This document shows, one piece after another, positions 41,368-51,671 of a stretch of DNA of 64,000 bases (within the stretch, counting starts at the first letter, position 1; each line of letters opens with the position of its first letter). The stretch is from Candidatus Omnitrophota bacterium (GTDB lineage: Bacteria; Ratteibacteria; UBA8468; B48-G9; DTJG01): the NCBI GenBank assembly GCA_023818965.1, contig JAMWCD010000006.1, positions 141,475-205,474 on the forward strand. The letters are read 5' to 3'. The notes under the pieces are model-generated. The model was not told the DNA's origin and ran no database searches. It was given only the letters and a program-made list of their open reading frames with translations. Position numbers and translations under genes: made by a program.

Positions 41368-42029
41368 TGTTCGCTCTCCTCATCTTCATACATTTTGCTT
41401 TCAAATATTAAACAACACATTAATCTTCCACACAGACCTGAAATTTTACTCATATCAAGGGGTAAATTCTGTGTTTTCACAAGTTTCATTGTAATGGGCT
41501 CGAAATCCTTTAAAAATCTATGACAGCAAATTTCCTGTCCACATATACCATAACCACCTTTGATTTTTGCTTCATCCCTTAATCCAATCTGTCTCATTTC
41601 AATTCTGCAGTTGAATATACTTGCAAGTTCCTTTACCAGTTTCCTGAAATCAATGCGTCCTGCAGCCCAGTAATAAAATGTTATGATTGTTCTGTCAAAG
41701 GAATATGTAACGTCAATGAGTTTCATCGGCAGATTTATTTCCTTGATTTTTTCATTACATATTCTGAATGCATCCTTTTTCAGTTGATCATTTTCCTTGA
41801 TAATTAGCATATCCTGTTCTGTAAGTTTTCTAATGATTCTACCTGAAATTGTTAGATTTGCATCCTGATGTGACGAATCGAGTACTGACCATACTCGAGC
41901 ATAGTCCTGGGTTCCCTTTGTAAATTCCACGATGCATAAATCACCTGGTTTGATTCCAGAAGATTCTTCCCCTTTTACAAAACAGGGTTTTTCAACTTTT
42001 CTTACCTGTATTTCAAAGATTTTTTCCAT
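41364..42029 (-). CDS. PSP1 C-terminal domain protein, RicT/YaaT-like
   Basis: GGYGICGQEICCHRFLKDFEPITMKLVKTQNLPLDMSKISGLCGRLMCCLIFE. Confidence 0.88.
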   Translation of the reverse strand: MEKIFEIQVRKVEKPCFVKGEESSGIKPGDLCIVEFTKGTQDYARVWSVLDSSHQDANLTISGRIIRKLTEQDMLIIKENDQLKKDAFRICNEKIKEINLPMKLIDVTYSFDRTIITFYYWAAGRIDFRKLVKELASIFNCRIEMRQIGLRDEAKIKGGYGICGQEICCHRFLKDFEPITMKLVKTQNLPLDMSKISGLCGRLMCCLIFESKMYEDEESEQ

Positions 42030-43848
42030 TTTTGTATTCCTCAATTATTCTAACTTCGTCCTTACTGCTGGGTGGAAGTTTTTCACTCCGTTCAATATAA
42101 ATTTTTGCAAGTTCATCCTTACCGATTTTTTTATAAAACAATCCAATTTCAAGATTATAAAGTGATTTTGATGGATAACATTCAATCATTTGCACAAATT
42201 CTTTTTCTGCCTCTTCAAATCTTCCGATGGCTTCAAGCATTTCAGCAAGAGCCCTGTGATATCGGGCTGAAAAAGGATTCAATGTTACAGCTTTTTTATA
42301 ACCATCAATGGCTTTTTCAGCAAATTCAATGTTTTTTGTTTGAAAATAGGCAAATTTAAATATTTGACCCTGCATAAAAAATGCTTCAGGTTCAGGAAAT
42401 ATGTTACCTGCATATTCCAGAGCCTGAATTGGGTTATCTCGATATTTACCTTCTTCTATGTCTCCTATGATTTTTTCCACTCGCCATGATTTAAATTCAA
42501 CTACACCTGATATAAAGGACAAAAATATCATACTTCCTGCAAGCAATTTTGTCAATTTACGTAATGGTTGGTCTGTAATAACTGGATGCGATTCTATCAG
42601 TCCCACAAATGCAAATAATATGACAGTGATTGCTGCATTTTGATAATGAAAATCAACCATGAAATGGAGAAATGTTGCAATTGTTGCAAAAGTAAAACCA
42701 GCAAATAATGGTTCTTTTGAGTAGAGAAAATTGTTAATGTTTCTTTTAACGAAGTAAAAACATGTCAACAGGAAAATAATGCATCCAATGATACCTGTGC
42801 AGGAAATTATTTCGAAAAAAAGATTATGTGCGTATTTTGCTTCCATTGCCCCTGGAATTTTGAATTTTAAATAGAATTGAGAAAAATTTCCAGGACCAAT
42901 GCCTGTAAGATAATGGTTTTTGAATACGGATATTGCTGATGACCAGTAATTCATTCTGTCTGTCAATGAACTGATTTTTGGTAAAAAACCATACTTAATA
43001 CCTGCAATAACCATAAAAGTACTAACGATGAAAACTATTGCACATGTTTGAAGATAAAGTTTCTTTGGTACAATGAAAAACAGTAGCATTAAAAATGAAA
43101 TCAGAAGAAAGCAAAACCATCCACCCATTGATTCTGTGGCTGCAAAAACAGGTAATATTGCAGCAAGAACAATGCCATTGAAAATTTTTAGAGGCAAGGA
43201 TGAACTTGAAAGAATTGAAAAAAACACAACAGGATAAAGCATTAAAAGATAGCCAGCAAAGGTATTTGGATAAACAAATGTTGAAAAAATTCTGTTGCTT
43301 GCCATTCGGTCAATATATGTTTCGGGCATATTTTTTATCATCTCAGGATGTTGCATTATTGTTTGTCTTGTAATTTCAAGTCCCCAGAAATATTGATAAA
43401 TACCATAGGCAGCAATTAAGCCAAGTGTTAAAATACTTATGAAACTTACAATCTTAAAATCTTTTTCAGAGAAATTTGTTTTGAAAAGAACCCAGATTGC
43501 AAAAAGGGTGAGCAAATATGAACATTCTTTTATTACCACATACCACAGATTCCAGAAAAATAGAAGTCCTGCAAAACAGTAAATGATAAAAATGAAGAAA
43601 AAAAACTGACCAGGTGAGAAGATTAATGTTTTTCTGTTTATAAAGATTGAAATTGTTAGAAGCACAAAAATTGATATACTGAACATATGATTAAAACCAG
43701 GATACGCAAATCCATCAAAAAATGGTCTGAGAAAAAGGAAAACAATAAGGATGCCCTTAATGAAAGTAAGTGGAGAAAGGACATTGCTGCTGTTTAAAAC
43801 TTTTATGTCTTTTTTTTCAACAATCTGTTTCTTTTTGTCTTTTTTCAT
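42013..43848 (-). CDS. O-antigen ligase/Wzy-like membrane protein with C-terminal TPR repeats
   Basis: Multiple TMs; TGIGPGNFSQFYLKFK..AHNLFFEI ligase motif; TPR tail. Confidence 0.8.
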   Translation of the reverse strand: MKKDKKKQIVEKKDIKVLNSSNVLSPLTFIKGILIVFLFLRPFFDGFAYPGFNHMFSISIFVLLTISIFINRKTLIFSPGQFFFFIFIIYCFAGLLFFWNLWYVVIKECSYLLTLFAIWVLFKTNFSEKDFKIVSFISILTLGLIAAYGIYQYFWGLEITRQTIMQHPEMIKNMPETYIDRMASNRIFSTFVYPNTFAGYLLMLYPVVFFSILSSSSLPLKIFNGIVLAAILPVFAATESMGGWFCFLLISFLMLLFFIVPKKLYLQTCAIVFIVSTFMVIAGIKYGFLPKISSLTDRMNYWSSAISVFKNHYLTGIGPGNFSQFYLKFKIPGAMEAKYAHNLFFEIISCTGIIGCIIFLLTCFYFVKRNINNFLYSKEPLFAGFTFATIATFLHFMVDFHYQNAAITVILFAFVGLIESHPVITDQPLRKLTKLLAGSMIFLSFISGVVEFKSWRVEKIIGDIEEGKYRDNPIQALEYAGNIFPEPEAFFMQGQIFKFAYFQTKNIEFAEKAIDGYKKAVTLNPFSARYHRALAEMLEAIGRFEEAEKEFVQMIECYPSKSLYNLEIGLFYKKIGKDELAKIYIERSEKLPPSSKDEVRIIEEYKNGKNL

Positions 43849-44740
43849 TATACAGGCCAATGATTGATTGTAAATTTGTGTGGTTTGTTTTTAAATAATC
43901 AATAAGGAATTTGCAAATTTTCATCGGCAGTTCTGGATTAATTATCAAAAATGTACCCAGTCCTATTGCTGAAGCACCTGCAAAAATCATTTCAAGTGCT
44001 CTTTTTTCTGAACTTATCCCACCAACACCTATGATAGGAATAGAGACCTTTTGATAAAGTTCATATACAGCCCTTAATGCCATGGGAAAAATCATACTGC
44101 CAGACACTCCACCAGTATACATTTTTTTATTGTTCCAATCATAATATAAACCCTTGTATGTATTTACAGCACATAAAATGTCTGCACCTGCCTCTTCTGC
44201 TGCAATGCCTGTTTCGCAAATATCTCTAACATTAGGACTTAATTTTGCAATGATAATTTTATCGGTAATCTTTTTTGCTTTTTTTATGATGTTGAAAGTA
44301 GAGCGAGGGTCTTCTGAAATGATTTTTGATGTTTTTATATTCGGACAGGATAAATTCAATTCAAATGCACTGATTCCATTTTTCCTGTCAAGGAACTCAA
44401 TACATTTCAATATATCCTCAGGACTTTTCCCACCAACACTTACAATGATAGGTTTTTTTAATTTTTTCAAACAGCTCAGTTTTTCACTGGCAAAACATCT
44501 GACACCAATATTTTGAAGTCCAATACTGTTCATTAAACCATTTTCAAACTCCCATATTCTTGGTGGTGGATTTCCCTGTGTTTGTTCCCATGTAAGTGTT
44601 TTTGTAATGATTGCACCAAGAAATTTATAATCAGTCACATCCTGAAGTTCATCTCCATAACCAAATGTTCCGCTGGCAGGTAGTACCGGTGTATCAAGCA
44701 CAAGTTTCCCGAGTTTAATTTTCAATTGCTTTAAGTCCAT
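43817..44740 (-). CDS. pyrD: Dihydroorotate dehydrogenase (NAD-dependent, catalytic subunit)
   Basis: PVLPASGTFGYGDE; ELNLSCPNIK; GVGGISS. Confidence 0.94.
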   Translation of the reverse strand: MDLKQLKIKLGKLVLDTPVLPASGTFGYGDELQDVTDYKFLGAIITKTLTWEQTQGNPPPRIWEFENGLMNSIGLQNIGVRCFASEKLSCLKKLKKPIIVSVGGKSPEDILKCIEFLDRKNGISAFELNLSCPNIKTSKIISEDPRSTFNIIKKAKKITDKIIIAKLSPNVRDICETGIAAEEAGADILCAVNTYKGLYYDWNNKKMYTGGVSGSMIFPMALRAVYELYQKVSIPIIGVGGISSEKRALEMIFAGASAIGLGTFLIINPELPMKICKFLIDYLKTNHTNLQSIIGLYNEKRQKETDC

Positions 44741-45486
44741 TTGATTTCTCTATGGTCGAAAACAGGTCCATCCCTGCACACTCTTTTATATCCGTTTATG
44801 GTCTCAGTGACACAGCCCTGACATACACCAAGTCCACAGAACATGATATTTTCAAGAGAAACATATGCCTCAATATTATTGTTCCTGCATATTTCACTGA
44901 GTGCCTTTAGCATTTGATATGGTCCTGCGGCAAAAACAATATCTGTTTTTTCATTGTTAAGTTTTCTTTCAAACATTTCCACAACAGTTAATTTTTCTCC
45001 ATCACTTCCGTCATCAGTAGAAATGAATTTTTTATAATCTCCTTTCGGTAAAAGGAAATCAAGCAAATGTCCTTTATCCCTTGCTCCATAGAAAAATTTA
45101 AAATTCATTTTTTCTGAAATTAGTTGCGAAGCCAGAAAAAGTAATGGTGCAAGACCCATTCCACCAGCAACAAGAGAAATTTCTTTTTTTCTGTCAGGCA
45201 AAGGGAAATTATTCCCAACCGGTCCAACAATATCAAGGTATTGCCCTTTTGATATCTCTGAAAGCTTTTTTGTGCCTTTTCCTTTTATTTCAAAAAGTAT
45301 TCGTACTGAATTTTCTGTACATCCTGCGATGGATAATGGTCTGCGTATAAATGCTCCACCTGTCAGAATATGAAGGAATTGTCCTGGTCGTGGAAATGGA
45401 GTAAGATCGTTTTCAAGAAATAATTCAACGAATTTTTCTTTATAAATTTTTTTTGATAATACCTGCATGATTTTGTGTTTTTTCAT
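44731..45486 (-). CDS. pyrK: Dihydroorotate dehydrogenase electron transfer subunit
   Basis: RRPLSIAG; GGMGLAPLLFLA; C-terminal CGLGVCQGCVTE; start trimmed to ATG 45486, overlapping the uppP stop as ATGA. Confidence 0.92.
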   Translation of the reverse strand: MKKHKIMQVLSKKIYKEKFVELFLENDLTPFPRPGQFLHILTGGAFIRRPLSIAGCTENSVRILFEIKGKGTKKLSEISKGQYLDIVGPVGNNFPLPDRKKEISLVAGGMGLAPLLFLASQLISEKMNFKFFYGARDKGHLLDFLLPKGDYKKFISTDDGSDGEKLTVVEMFERKLNNEKTDIVFAAGPYQMLKALSEICRNNNIEAYVSLENIMFCGLGVCQGCVTETINGYKRVCRDGPVFDHREIKWT

Positions 45487-46253
45487 TGTTGTGCCAGTGT
45501 GATGAAACCTGCAATGATTGTATAAACTCCAAACCACTTCATTTTTGCTTTTTGAACTGCTTTTGAAAGTATCATCAGCGCAATATATCCTGATATAAAA
45601 CCTGATACACCTGCAATTAAACAGTCAATTGTAAAACTTCCCGACCCTTTCGCAAGTTCAAGAATAAAACCACCTGTAATCGTTAATATTCCGAGAAAAA
45701 AAGAAAATTCAAATGCCCTTTCAGGAGAAAAGCCCATGTTCCTTGCTGCTGTGATTGTTGCTCCTGAACGGGATATTCCTGGGAGTATTGCTATTGCCTG
45801 AAATATGCCAATGACAATGGCTGATAATAAATCGTTTGAATCAGTATTTCTTTTGTTTTTATTGAGAAGTTCGCCAGCAATCAGAATGATTCCATTAATA
45901 ATCCAGCAATACCCAAGAACAGTCAAGGTTGCTATTTTTTCGATATATGAATCAAACAGTATTCCCAGAATAGCAGCAGGGATTGATGCAATGATTAAAT
46001 TTTTCCATAGAAGATGTTCCTTGCGATATTCAGGACTATTCAGATTTACCAGAGACACAAGCATTTTTTTGATTCTTTTCCTGAAATAAAGAACAATGGA
46101 AATCACTGTGCCCATGTGAACAGAAATCCATAAAGGCAGCTGATATCCAGGAATCAATGACATCTTTCCTGCATATAAAATATGACCCGAACTGCTGACA
46201 GGAAGAAATTCTGTAATTCCCTGCAGTATTCCAATTAATATCGCATCAATCAT
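45483..46253 (-). CDS. uppP: Undecaprenyl-diphosphatase UppP/BacA
   Basis: GILQGITEFLPVSSSGH; PGISRSGATITA. Confidence 0.96.
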   Translation of the reverse strand: MIDAILIGILQGITEFLPVSSSGHILYAGKMSLIPGYQLPLWISVHMGTVISIVLYFRKRIKKMLVSLVNLNSPEYRKEHLLWKNLIIASIPAAILGILFDSYIEKIATLTVLGYCWIINGIILIAGELLNKNKRNTDSNDLLSAIVIGIFQAIAILPGISRSGATITAARNMGFSPERAFEFSFFLGILTITGGFILELAKGSGSFTIDCLIAGVSGFISGYIALMILSKAVQKAKMKWFGVYTIIAGFITLAQQ

Positions 46254-46302
46254 TGTTTATATATTTTACCACAGAAATCGTCATACCACTGACCTGGAAA
46301 TT

Positions 46303-46330
46303 TTGAGTTGTTCTGTTTGTATATTATGAT
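46303..46330 (+). promoter_or_regulatory. Candidate promoter TTGAGT-N16-TATGAT for the glycan island
   Basis: -35 at 46303-46308, -10 at 46325-46330; ATG only 6 nt after the -10. Confidence 0.4.
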
Positions 46331-46336
46331 ATTATT

Positions 46337-47008
46337 ATGAAAATTTCAGTGTTGATACCCGCATACAATGAACAGGAAACGATTGCTGAGGTTTTGAAAA
46401 AAATTTCATCCCTACCATTTGAAAAAGAAATTATTGTTGTTGATGATGGTTCAACAGATTCAACTTACCAAATCTTAAAAGCAGAATCTTCCAGGTTTGA
46501 AAATCTTTGTATAGTCAGGCATAAACAGAATAAAGGTAAAGGGGCAGCCATCAGAACAGGGATTAAAGTTGCGACAGGAGATTACATTGTGATTCAGGAT
46601 GCAGACCTTGAACTTGATCCGTTTGATATTTTAAAATTGATTGATGCTATTGATAAAGATCACAAGGTTATATATGGTTCAAGGTTTCTCACAAGGAAAA
46701 AAATACCACTGATCAGTTTACTTGCAAACAAATTTTTGACACTATTGACAAACATTTTTTTTGGTTCGCATCTTACTGATATGGAAACATGTTACAAATT
46801 ATGTTCAAGCGAAATCCTGAAGGGTCTTAAATTGAAATCAGATGGTTTTGAGATTGAACCTGAAATCACATGCAAAATTCTAAAAAAGGGAAACAAAATC
46901 AAAGAAGTTTCTATTTCTTATAATCCGAGAAAAAAAGGTAAAAAGATTGGTTGGATTGATGGTTTTAAGGCAATTTTTACCATCATAAAATACAGGATTT
47001 ATGATTAA
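46337..47008 (+). CDS. GT2 family glycosyltransferase, DPM1-like
   Basis: SVLIPAYNEQETIAEVLKKI, VDDGSTDST, QDADLELDP. Confidence 0.88.
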   Translation: MKISVLIPAYNEQETIAEVLKKISSLPFEKEIIVVDDGSTDSTYQILKAESSRFENLCIVRHKQNKGKGAAIRTGIKVATGDYIVIQDADLELDPFDILKLIDAIDKDHKVIYGSRFLTRKKIPLISLLANKFLTLLTNIFFGSHLTDMETCYKLCSSEILKGLKLKSDGFEIEPEITCKILKKGNKIKEVSISYNPRKKGKKIGWIDGFKAIFTIIKYRIYD

Positions 47009-48710
47009 AAAATTTTATCTTGCAATATTGATACTTGTGGGACTATTGTTTCATACTAAAGGAATAAACTGGGGAATTCCTGACAGGGAAAGAATTGATC
47101 TTGTTTTTGGAGATGAAGAAGTTCTTGATGCCTTTCTAAATCCTATGCTAAGTACACATGAGGAAATTAGAGAGATGCAGGTTTATTATGGTGCTCCTTA
47201 CAAACTCGATTATAACCCTGAAGAAAAAATTGTTGTTGATGTAAAAAAGAAAAAGATTGTTATTTCAAAAGAAATGGTGAATACTTTAAGAAGTTATCTT
47301 TTTCGTTCATATGGTGCGGATGAACAGGCTGCGATTGCCAGTTTAAGTAAAATGGATCCATCAAAACATAATTTTAATCCTCATTTTTTTGAATACGGTG
47401 GTGTATATCTTTATCCCCTTGGTGCTTTTTTGAAGGGATGTTCTATTTTCAAAATTGTTAATCTTAAATCTGATAGGGCTTTTTATTTGAAAAATCCTGA
47501 AGAAATTGGAAAATTATATATTCTGTCACGATTGTTTGGTGCTATTGTTTTTATTCTTTCTGCCATTGTTTTCTTTTTCCTTTCAAGAAAGATTTCAAAA
47601 AACATACACTTAGCGTTTTTATCGAGTTTACTGTTTGTTGTTACACCTGTTTTTGTTCTCTGGTCTCACTATTTAAAGCCATATACCTTCGGATTGTTCT
47701 GGGTTATAGTGACCTTTTATGGAATCATTAACTTTTTTGAAAATAGGAAAACTGGATGGCTTATATTTTCTTCAGTTTTTGCAGGTCTTTCAATGGGAAC
47801 TTTACTTTCTTATGGTTACATATTTTTTACATGCATCTGTGTAATCTTTTTAACTTCAAAAAACTTTACAGAACTTCTGAAAAATCTTGTTCTATCAGTT
47901 TTCTTTTTTTTGTTTGCCTATTTTATTACAAATCCTTATGCAATTATATCCTGGAAAGAGTTCACAAACGAGATGTTTTACATTCAATCATACTGGAAAG
48001 GTTCTGCAAGTTTTGAAAATCTTAAATATTTTTTGACTGTTTCATTAGGATACGGGCTTGGTAAAGGAATCCTGCTTCTTTTGATATTTTGCTTGATTTT
48101 ATGTTTTATAAAACGAGAAAAAATTTTTTTCATACTTTTCTTCAGTTTAATTCCAGGATTTCTGTACTTGGGACTTACGACTGGTAAATGGGTACATTAT
48201 GCCTTTATTGTTTATCCGTATTTATTTCTGTTTTTACTATTCGGTTTAACAAAGATAAAACATCAGTTTTCTGTTTTTCTGATTTTGCCTGTCTTAGTAT
48301 GGACTATGATATTTACTTTTGCTTATCTTAATCTTTTTTCTGGAGAAAACATTCGTACTTCTGCAGGAAGATGGATTAATGAAAATATTCCTGAAAAATC
48401 AGAAATTGGTATTCTTGAAGCACCCTCACCATGGAGAACACCACCATTTCAATTTTTGAAATATAATATATTGATAGGTGCATCAAGACAAACAATAAAA
48501 AAATCAGAATATTTCATTGTCAGTGAATACCAGTGGGTCAGAGGAGGGTCTTTGCTGGAAATAAAAGAAATGTTAAAGGGTTATAACCTTATTAAGGAAT
48601 TCAGAAAGGATGCGAAGTCTTTTAAATGGGTTTTTCCAAATCCTGAAAAAATTCCTTATGACTGGTGTCATCCAAATCCTGTGATTTTGATATGGAAAAA
48701 AAAGACATAA
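47001..48710 (+). CDS. GT-C (GT39/PMT-like) membrane glycosyltransferase, paralog A
   Basis: Multi-TM; FNPHFFEYGGVYLYPLGAFLK; AGRWINENIPEKSEIG..TPPFQFLKYN. Confidence 0.75.
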   Translation: MIKKFYLAILILVGLLFHTKGINWGIPDRERIDLVFGDEEVLDAFLNPMLSTHEEIREMQVYYGAPYKLDYNPEEKIVVDVKKKKIVISKEMVNTLRSYLFRSYGADEQAAIASLSKMDPSKHNFNPHFFEYGGVYLYPLGAFLKGCSIFKIVNLKSDRAFYLKNPEEIGKLYILSRLFGAIVFILSAIVFFFLSRKISKNIHLAFLSSLLFVVTPVFVLWSHYLKPYTFGLFWVIVTFYGIINFFENRKTGWLIFSSVFAGLSMGTLLSYGYIFFTCICVIFLTSKNFTELLKNLVLSVFFFLFAYFITNPYAIISWKEFTNEMFYIQSYWKGSASFENLKYFLTVSLGYGLGKGILLLLIFCLILCFIKREKIFFILFFSLIPGFLYLGLTTGKWVHYAFIVYPYLFLFLLFGLTKIKHQFSVFLILPVLVWTMIFTFAYLNLFSGENIRTSAGRWINENIPEKSEIGILEAPSPWRTPPFQFLKYNILIGASRQTIKKSEYFIVSEYQWVRGGSLLEIKEMLKGYNLIKEFRKDAKSFKWVFPNPEKIPYDWCHPNPVILIWKKKT

Positions 48711-49924
48711 AAATTGTTCTTTTGATTTTTTTTGTTGCCTTAATTTTGAGGATTGGCTTTATTCTTACACTTGACAATTCAATTGATGTATGGGGTGATT
48801 GGTGGGATGAATTGGGATGGAAACTTGCCACAGGTCAGGGCTACTGGGTGAATAATCCATTTAATCCAGAAGGACAGATTTTTTATGCGTGGAGGCCACC
48901 ACTATTTCCTCTTTTGCTGGCGGGTATTTATTCTACTTTCGGACATAGTTATCTATCGGCAAAAATTTTTCTGGCAATTTTAAGTTCAATATCTTGCTTA
49001 CTGCTTTTTTTTGTAAGTAGAATTACTTTTTCATCCAGCAAGTATGCGATTATATCTGCTTTTGTTTATACCTTTTATCCCCCTGCAATTTTCTGGACAG
49101 GTTATCTTGCGCCAGTAACCTGTGAAATATTTCTTGTTTTGCTGGTTGTATTACTACTTCTGATTGCTGAAAGAAAAAGAGAACTTCTTTTATTTGCACT
49201 TTCAGGATTAGTTGTTGGACTTGGAGTTCTTACAAGGTCTCTTTTCATAATTTTCATTCCTGTTGTTTTCTTGTGGTTAATTTGCTTGCATGGGATTAAA
49301 TTCTCATTTTTTACAACAGCACTGTTTGCCCTTTTTTGTTTTTTAACTGTATCACCATGGATTATCAGGAACTATTATATTTATGGAAGATTTGTTTTGA
49401 GTTCAACGGAAGGAGGCATAGTTTGTTACATTGCTAATAATCCAAATTCAATAAAAGAAAATTCAGGATGTTGGGATCCAACTGGTAAAGATTTGAATTT
49501 GATGGCAGAGATCTCGCGAATGAATGAACTTGAGGTACAAAAATACTTTTATAAACTTGCCTTTGAGTTTATAAAGGAAAACCCATTGATTTATACAAAA
49601 CTTGTTATAGACAGGTTTTTTCGTTTCTGGAAGATTACACCACATACTTTTTCTGGACCTGGTGAAAATTACAAAAACTATCATGTGATTATTGCCTTTT
49701 TAACAAATCTTCCAATTTTTATTTTGGCATTAACAGGATTTTTATTTTCATTGAAAATATGGAGAAATTTTGTGTTGTATTATCTTATTGTTTTAATGTG
49801 GTCATTACCAATCATTTTGTTTTTTAAAACTGTAATAAGATATCGTGAACCATTAATGCCATTTATGATTATTCTTGCGATTAATGGTTTGAAAAATTTA
49901 AGAAAAGGGAAAAATGTTCAGTAA
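48692..49924 (+). CDS. GT-C (GT39/ArnT-like) glycosyltransferase
   Basis: RPPLFPLLLAGIY; multiple TMs; TVSPWIIRNYYIYGRFVLSSTEGG. Confidence 0.78.
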   Translation: MEKKDIKIVLLIFFVALILRIGFILTLDNSIDVWGDWWDELGWKLATGQGYWVNNPFNPEGQIFYAWRPPLFPLLLAGIYSTFGHSYLSAKIFLAILSSISCLLLFFVSRITFSSSKYAIISAFVYTFYPPAIFWTGYLAPVTCEIFLVLLVVLLLLIAERKRELLLFALSGLVVGLGVLTRSLFIIFIPVVFLWLICLHGIKFSFFTTALFALFCFLTVSPWIIRNYYIYGRFVLSSTEGGIVCYIANNPNSIKENSGCWDPTGKDLNLMAEISRMNELEVQKYFYKLAFEFIKENPLIYTKLVIDRFFRFWKITPHTFSGPGENYKNYHVIIAFLTNLPIFILALTGFLFSLKIWRNFVLYYLIVLMWSLPIILFFKTVIRYREPLMPFMIILAINGLKNLRKGKNVQ

Positions 49925-51671
49925 AAAGAGAACCCGGATTTTTTTTATTATAATCCTGGCACTTTCACTCTTTGTTAATCTACCAGGAATTAAATGGGGA
50001 CTTCCTGGGAGTAATATTATAAATCTTGTCTTTGGTGATATCGAATTTCATAAGACAGTTCTTTCTCAAATGGTAGAAACAAGAGATGAAATAAGACAAA
50101 TGATTAATGTTCCTGGGGATAAGTATTATTCGTCATACGACGAAAACAGAATGATAAAAATTCCATATAAAAATGAAGTGATTTCATTAACCGTAGGGCA
50201 GGTTAATGCTATGCGGACGTACCTGCTGAGAACTTATTATCCCGATGAGCATATTACGATAGCAGCGCTGGCAAATATTAATGTGAAAGAAAAAAAATTC
50301 AGTCCAAAGGTATTAATACCTGGACCACTCTACGTTTACATTTCTGGACTGTGGTTAAAAATTTGCAATTTTTTTAATGTTGTAAAAATATCGAAAAATG
50401 TGGATTTTTATCTTAATAATCCTTCAAAAATGGCATCCATTTATGTTTCGCTAAGAATTTTACTTATTATAATATTATGTTTAACTGTTTATTTTACTTT
50501 TCATTCTGTCAGTGCAATCTGGGGTGTCGAAGCAGGTATTATTTCTTCACTTCTTGTCGGGATATCGCCAGTATTAAACCTGTGGAATCATTTTGGTTAT
50601 TATTATGGATTTGCTCTTCCTTTTGTAATTTTTGCTTTTTATTATGGTTACAAAATACTCAGAGATAATCGTTTGAGATTTTATATCGTTTCAGCAGTGT
50701 TGTCAGCCATTTCAATGTCTGTTGTTATGCTTTATGGAATTTCAATTTGGTTTTTAATCTCGGCTATTTTAGTGATTCTGATATATTCAGAAAGAACCAG
50801 AAAAACACTAAATACTATGATAAAAAATTTTCTTGTTGCTTCTATTGTTTTTGCTGGAACATTTGTCTTCATCCACTTTTTTTTGTTGATTGACAAAGAA
50901 ACACTTGTGAAATTAATGAACTTTGAACACGGAGATTTTAAATTTTCTCCTCAATTTTTTTATTTTACTTTTGCTTCATTGAAAAGTGCGTGCGGCTGGC
51001 CATTTTTGATCAGTGCAATAGCAGGTTATGTTTTATTAATCACAAGATTTAGAGAAAAAAATGCTAAATTTTTTGTAATTTCTTTGGTGTTACCATTTAT
51101 TGTTTTCTCATGTTTTTCTCCATGGTATGCACGAAGGAGTATATTCCTTATTCCATTTATGGCAATGTCAGCAGGAGTGTTTTTAATCTGGTTAAAAAAT
51201 AAAAATAGAGTCATTGGAAATATTATTTTAATTTTCACGGTTGTTTTCACATTGCTTTATTCTGTTTCTTATACAAAGATTTTCGTGGAAAAAAATATCC
51301 GGGATATTGCAGGTGAATGGATTAATGAAAACATTCCTGAAAAAGCGAAAATTGGTTTGTCACAGTTGCCAGCCCCTTATAGAACGCCACCTTTTCAGTT
51401 TTACAGATACAGTTTGTTGCCCGTTAACTGGGATAAGGATTTATTGAAAAAAGAAAGACCTGAGTATTTTATTGTTAGTGAATATGATGTGCTCTGGCAA
51501 ACAAAAGAAAAGTTAGACCAGTTTTTTTCTGATTATGATGTGTTAAAATCTTTTAGAAAGCAGGCACAGATATGCGGAATCAGTTTCAATAGAACATCAT
51601 TTTCAGCAAAGGACTTCTGGGTTCCAAATCCAGATATTGTTATTTATAAGCGAAAAAATGTGGAAAAATAA
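49914..51671 (+). CDS. GT-C membrane glycosyltransferase, paralog B
   Basis: Shares WG(I/L)P..LVFGD, YL(F/L)R.Y..DE and WINENIPEK..RTPPFQF with the ORF at 47001. Confidence 0.7.
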   Translation: MFSKKRTRIFFIIILALSLFVNLPGIKWGLPGSNIINLVFGDIEFHKTVLSQMVETRDEIRQMINVPGDKYYSSYDENRMIKIPYKNEVISLTVGQVNAMRTYLLRTYYPDEHITIAALANINVKEKKFSPKVLIPGPLYVYISGLWLKICNFFNVVKISKNVDFYLNNPSKMASIYVSLRILLIIILCLTVYFTFHSVSAIWGVEAGIISSLLVGISPVLNLWNHFGYYYGFALPFVIFAFYYGYKILRDNRLRFYIVSAVLSAISMSVVMLYGISIWFLISAILVILIYSERTRKTLNTMIKNFLVASIVFAGTFVFIHFFLLIDKETLVKLMNFEHGDFKFSPQFFYFTFASLKSACGWPFLISAIAGYVLLITRFREKNAKFFVISLVLPFIVFSCFSPWYARRSIFLIPFMAMSAGVFLIWLKNKNRVIGNIILIFTVVFTLLYSVSYTKIFVEKNIRDIAGEWINENIPEKAKIGLSQLPAPYRTPPFQFYRYSLLPVNWDKDLLKKERPEYFIVSEYDVLWQTKEKLDQFFSDYDVLKSFRKQAQICGISFNRTSFSAKDFWVPNPDIVIYKRKNVEK

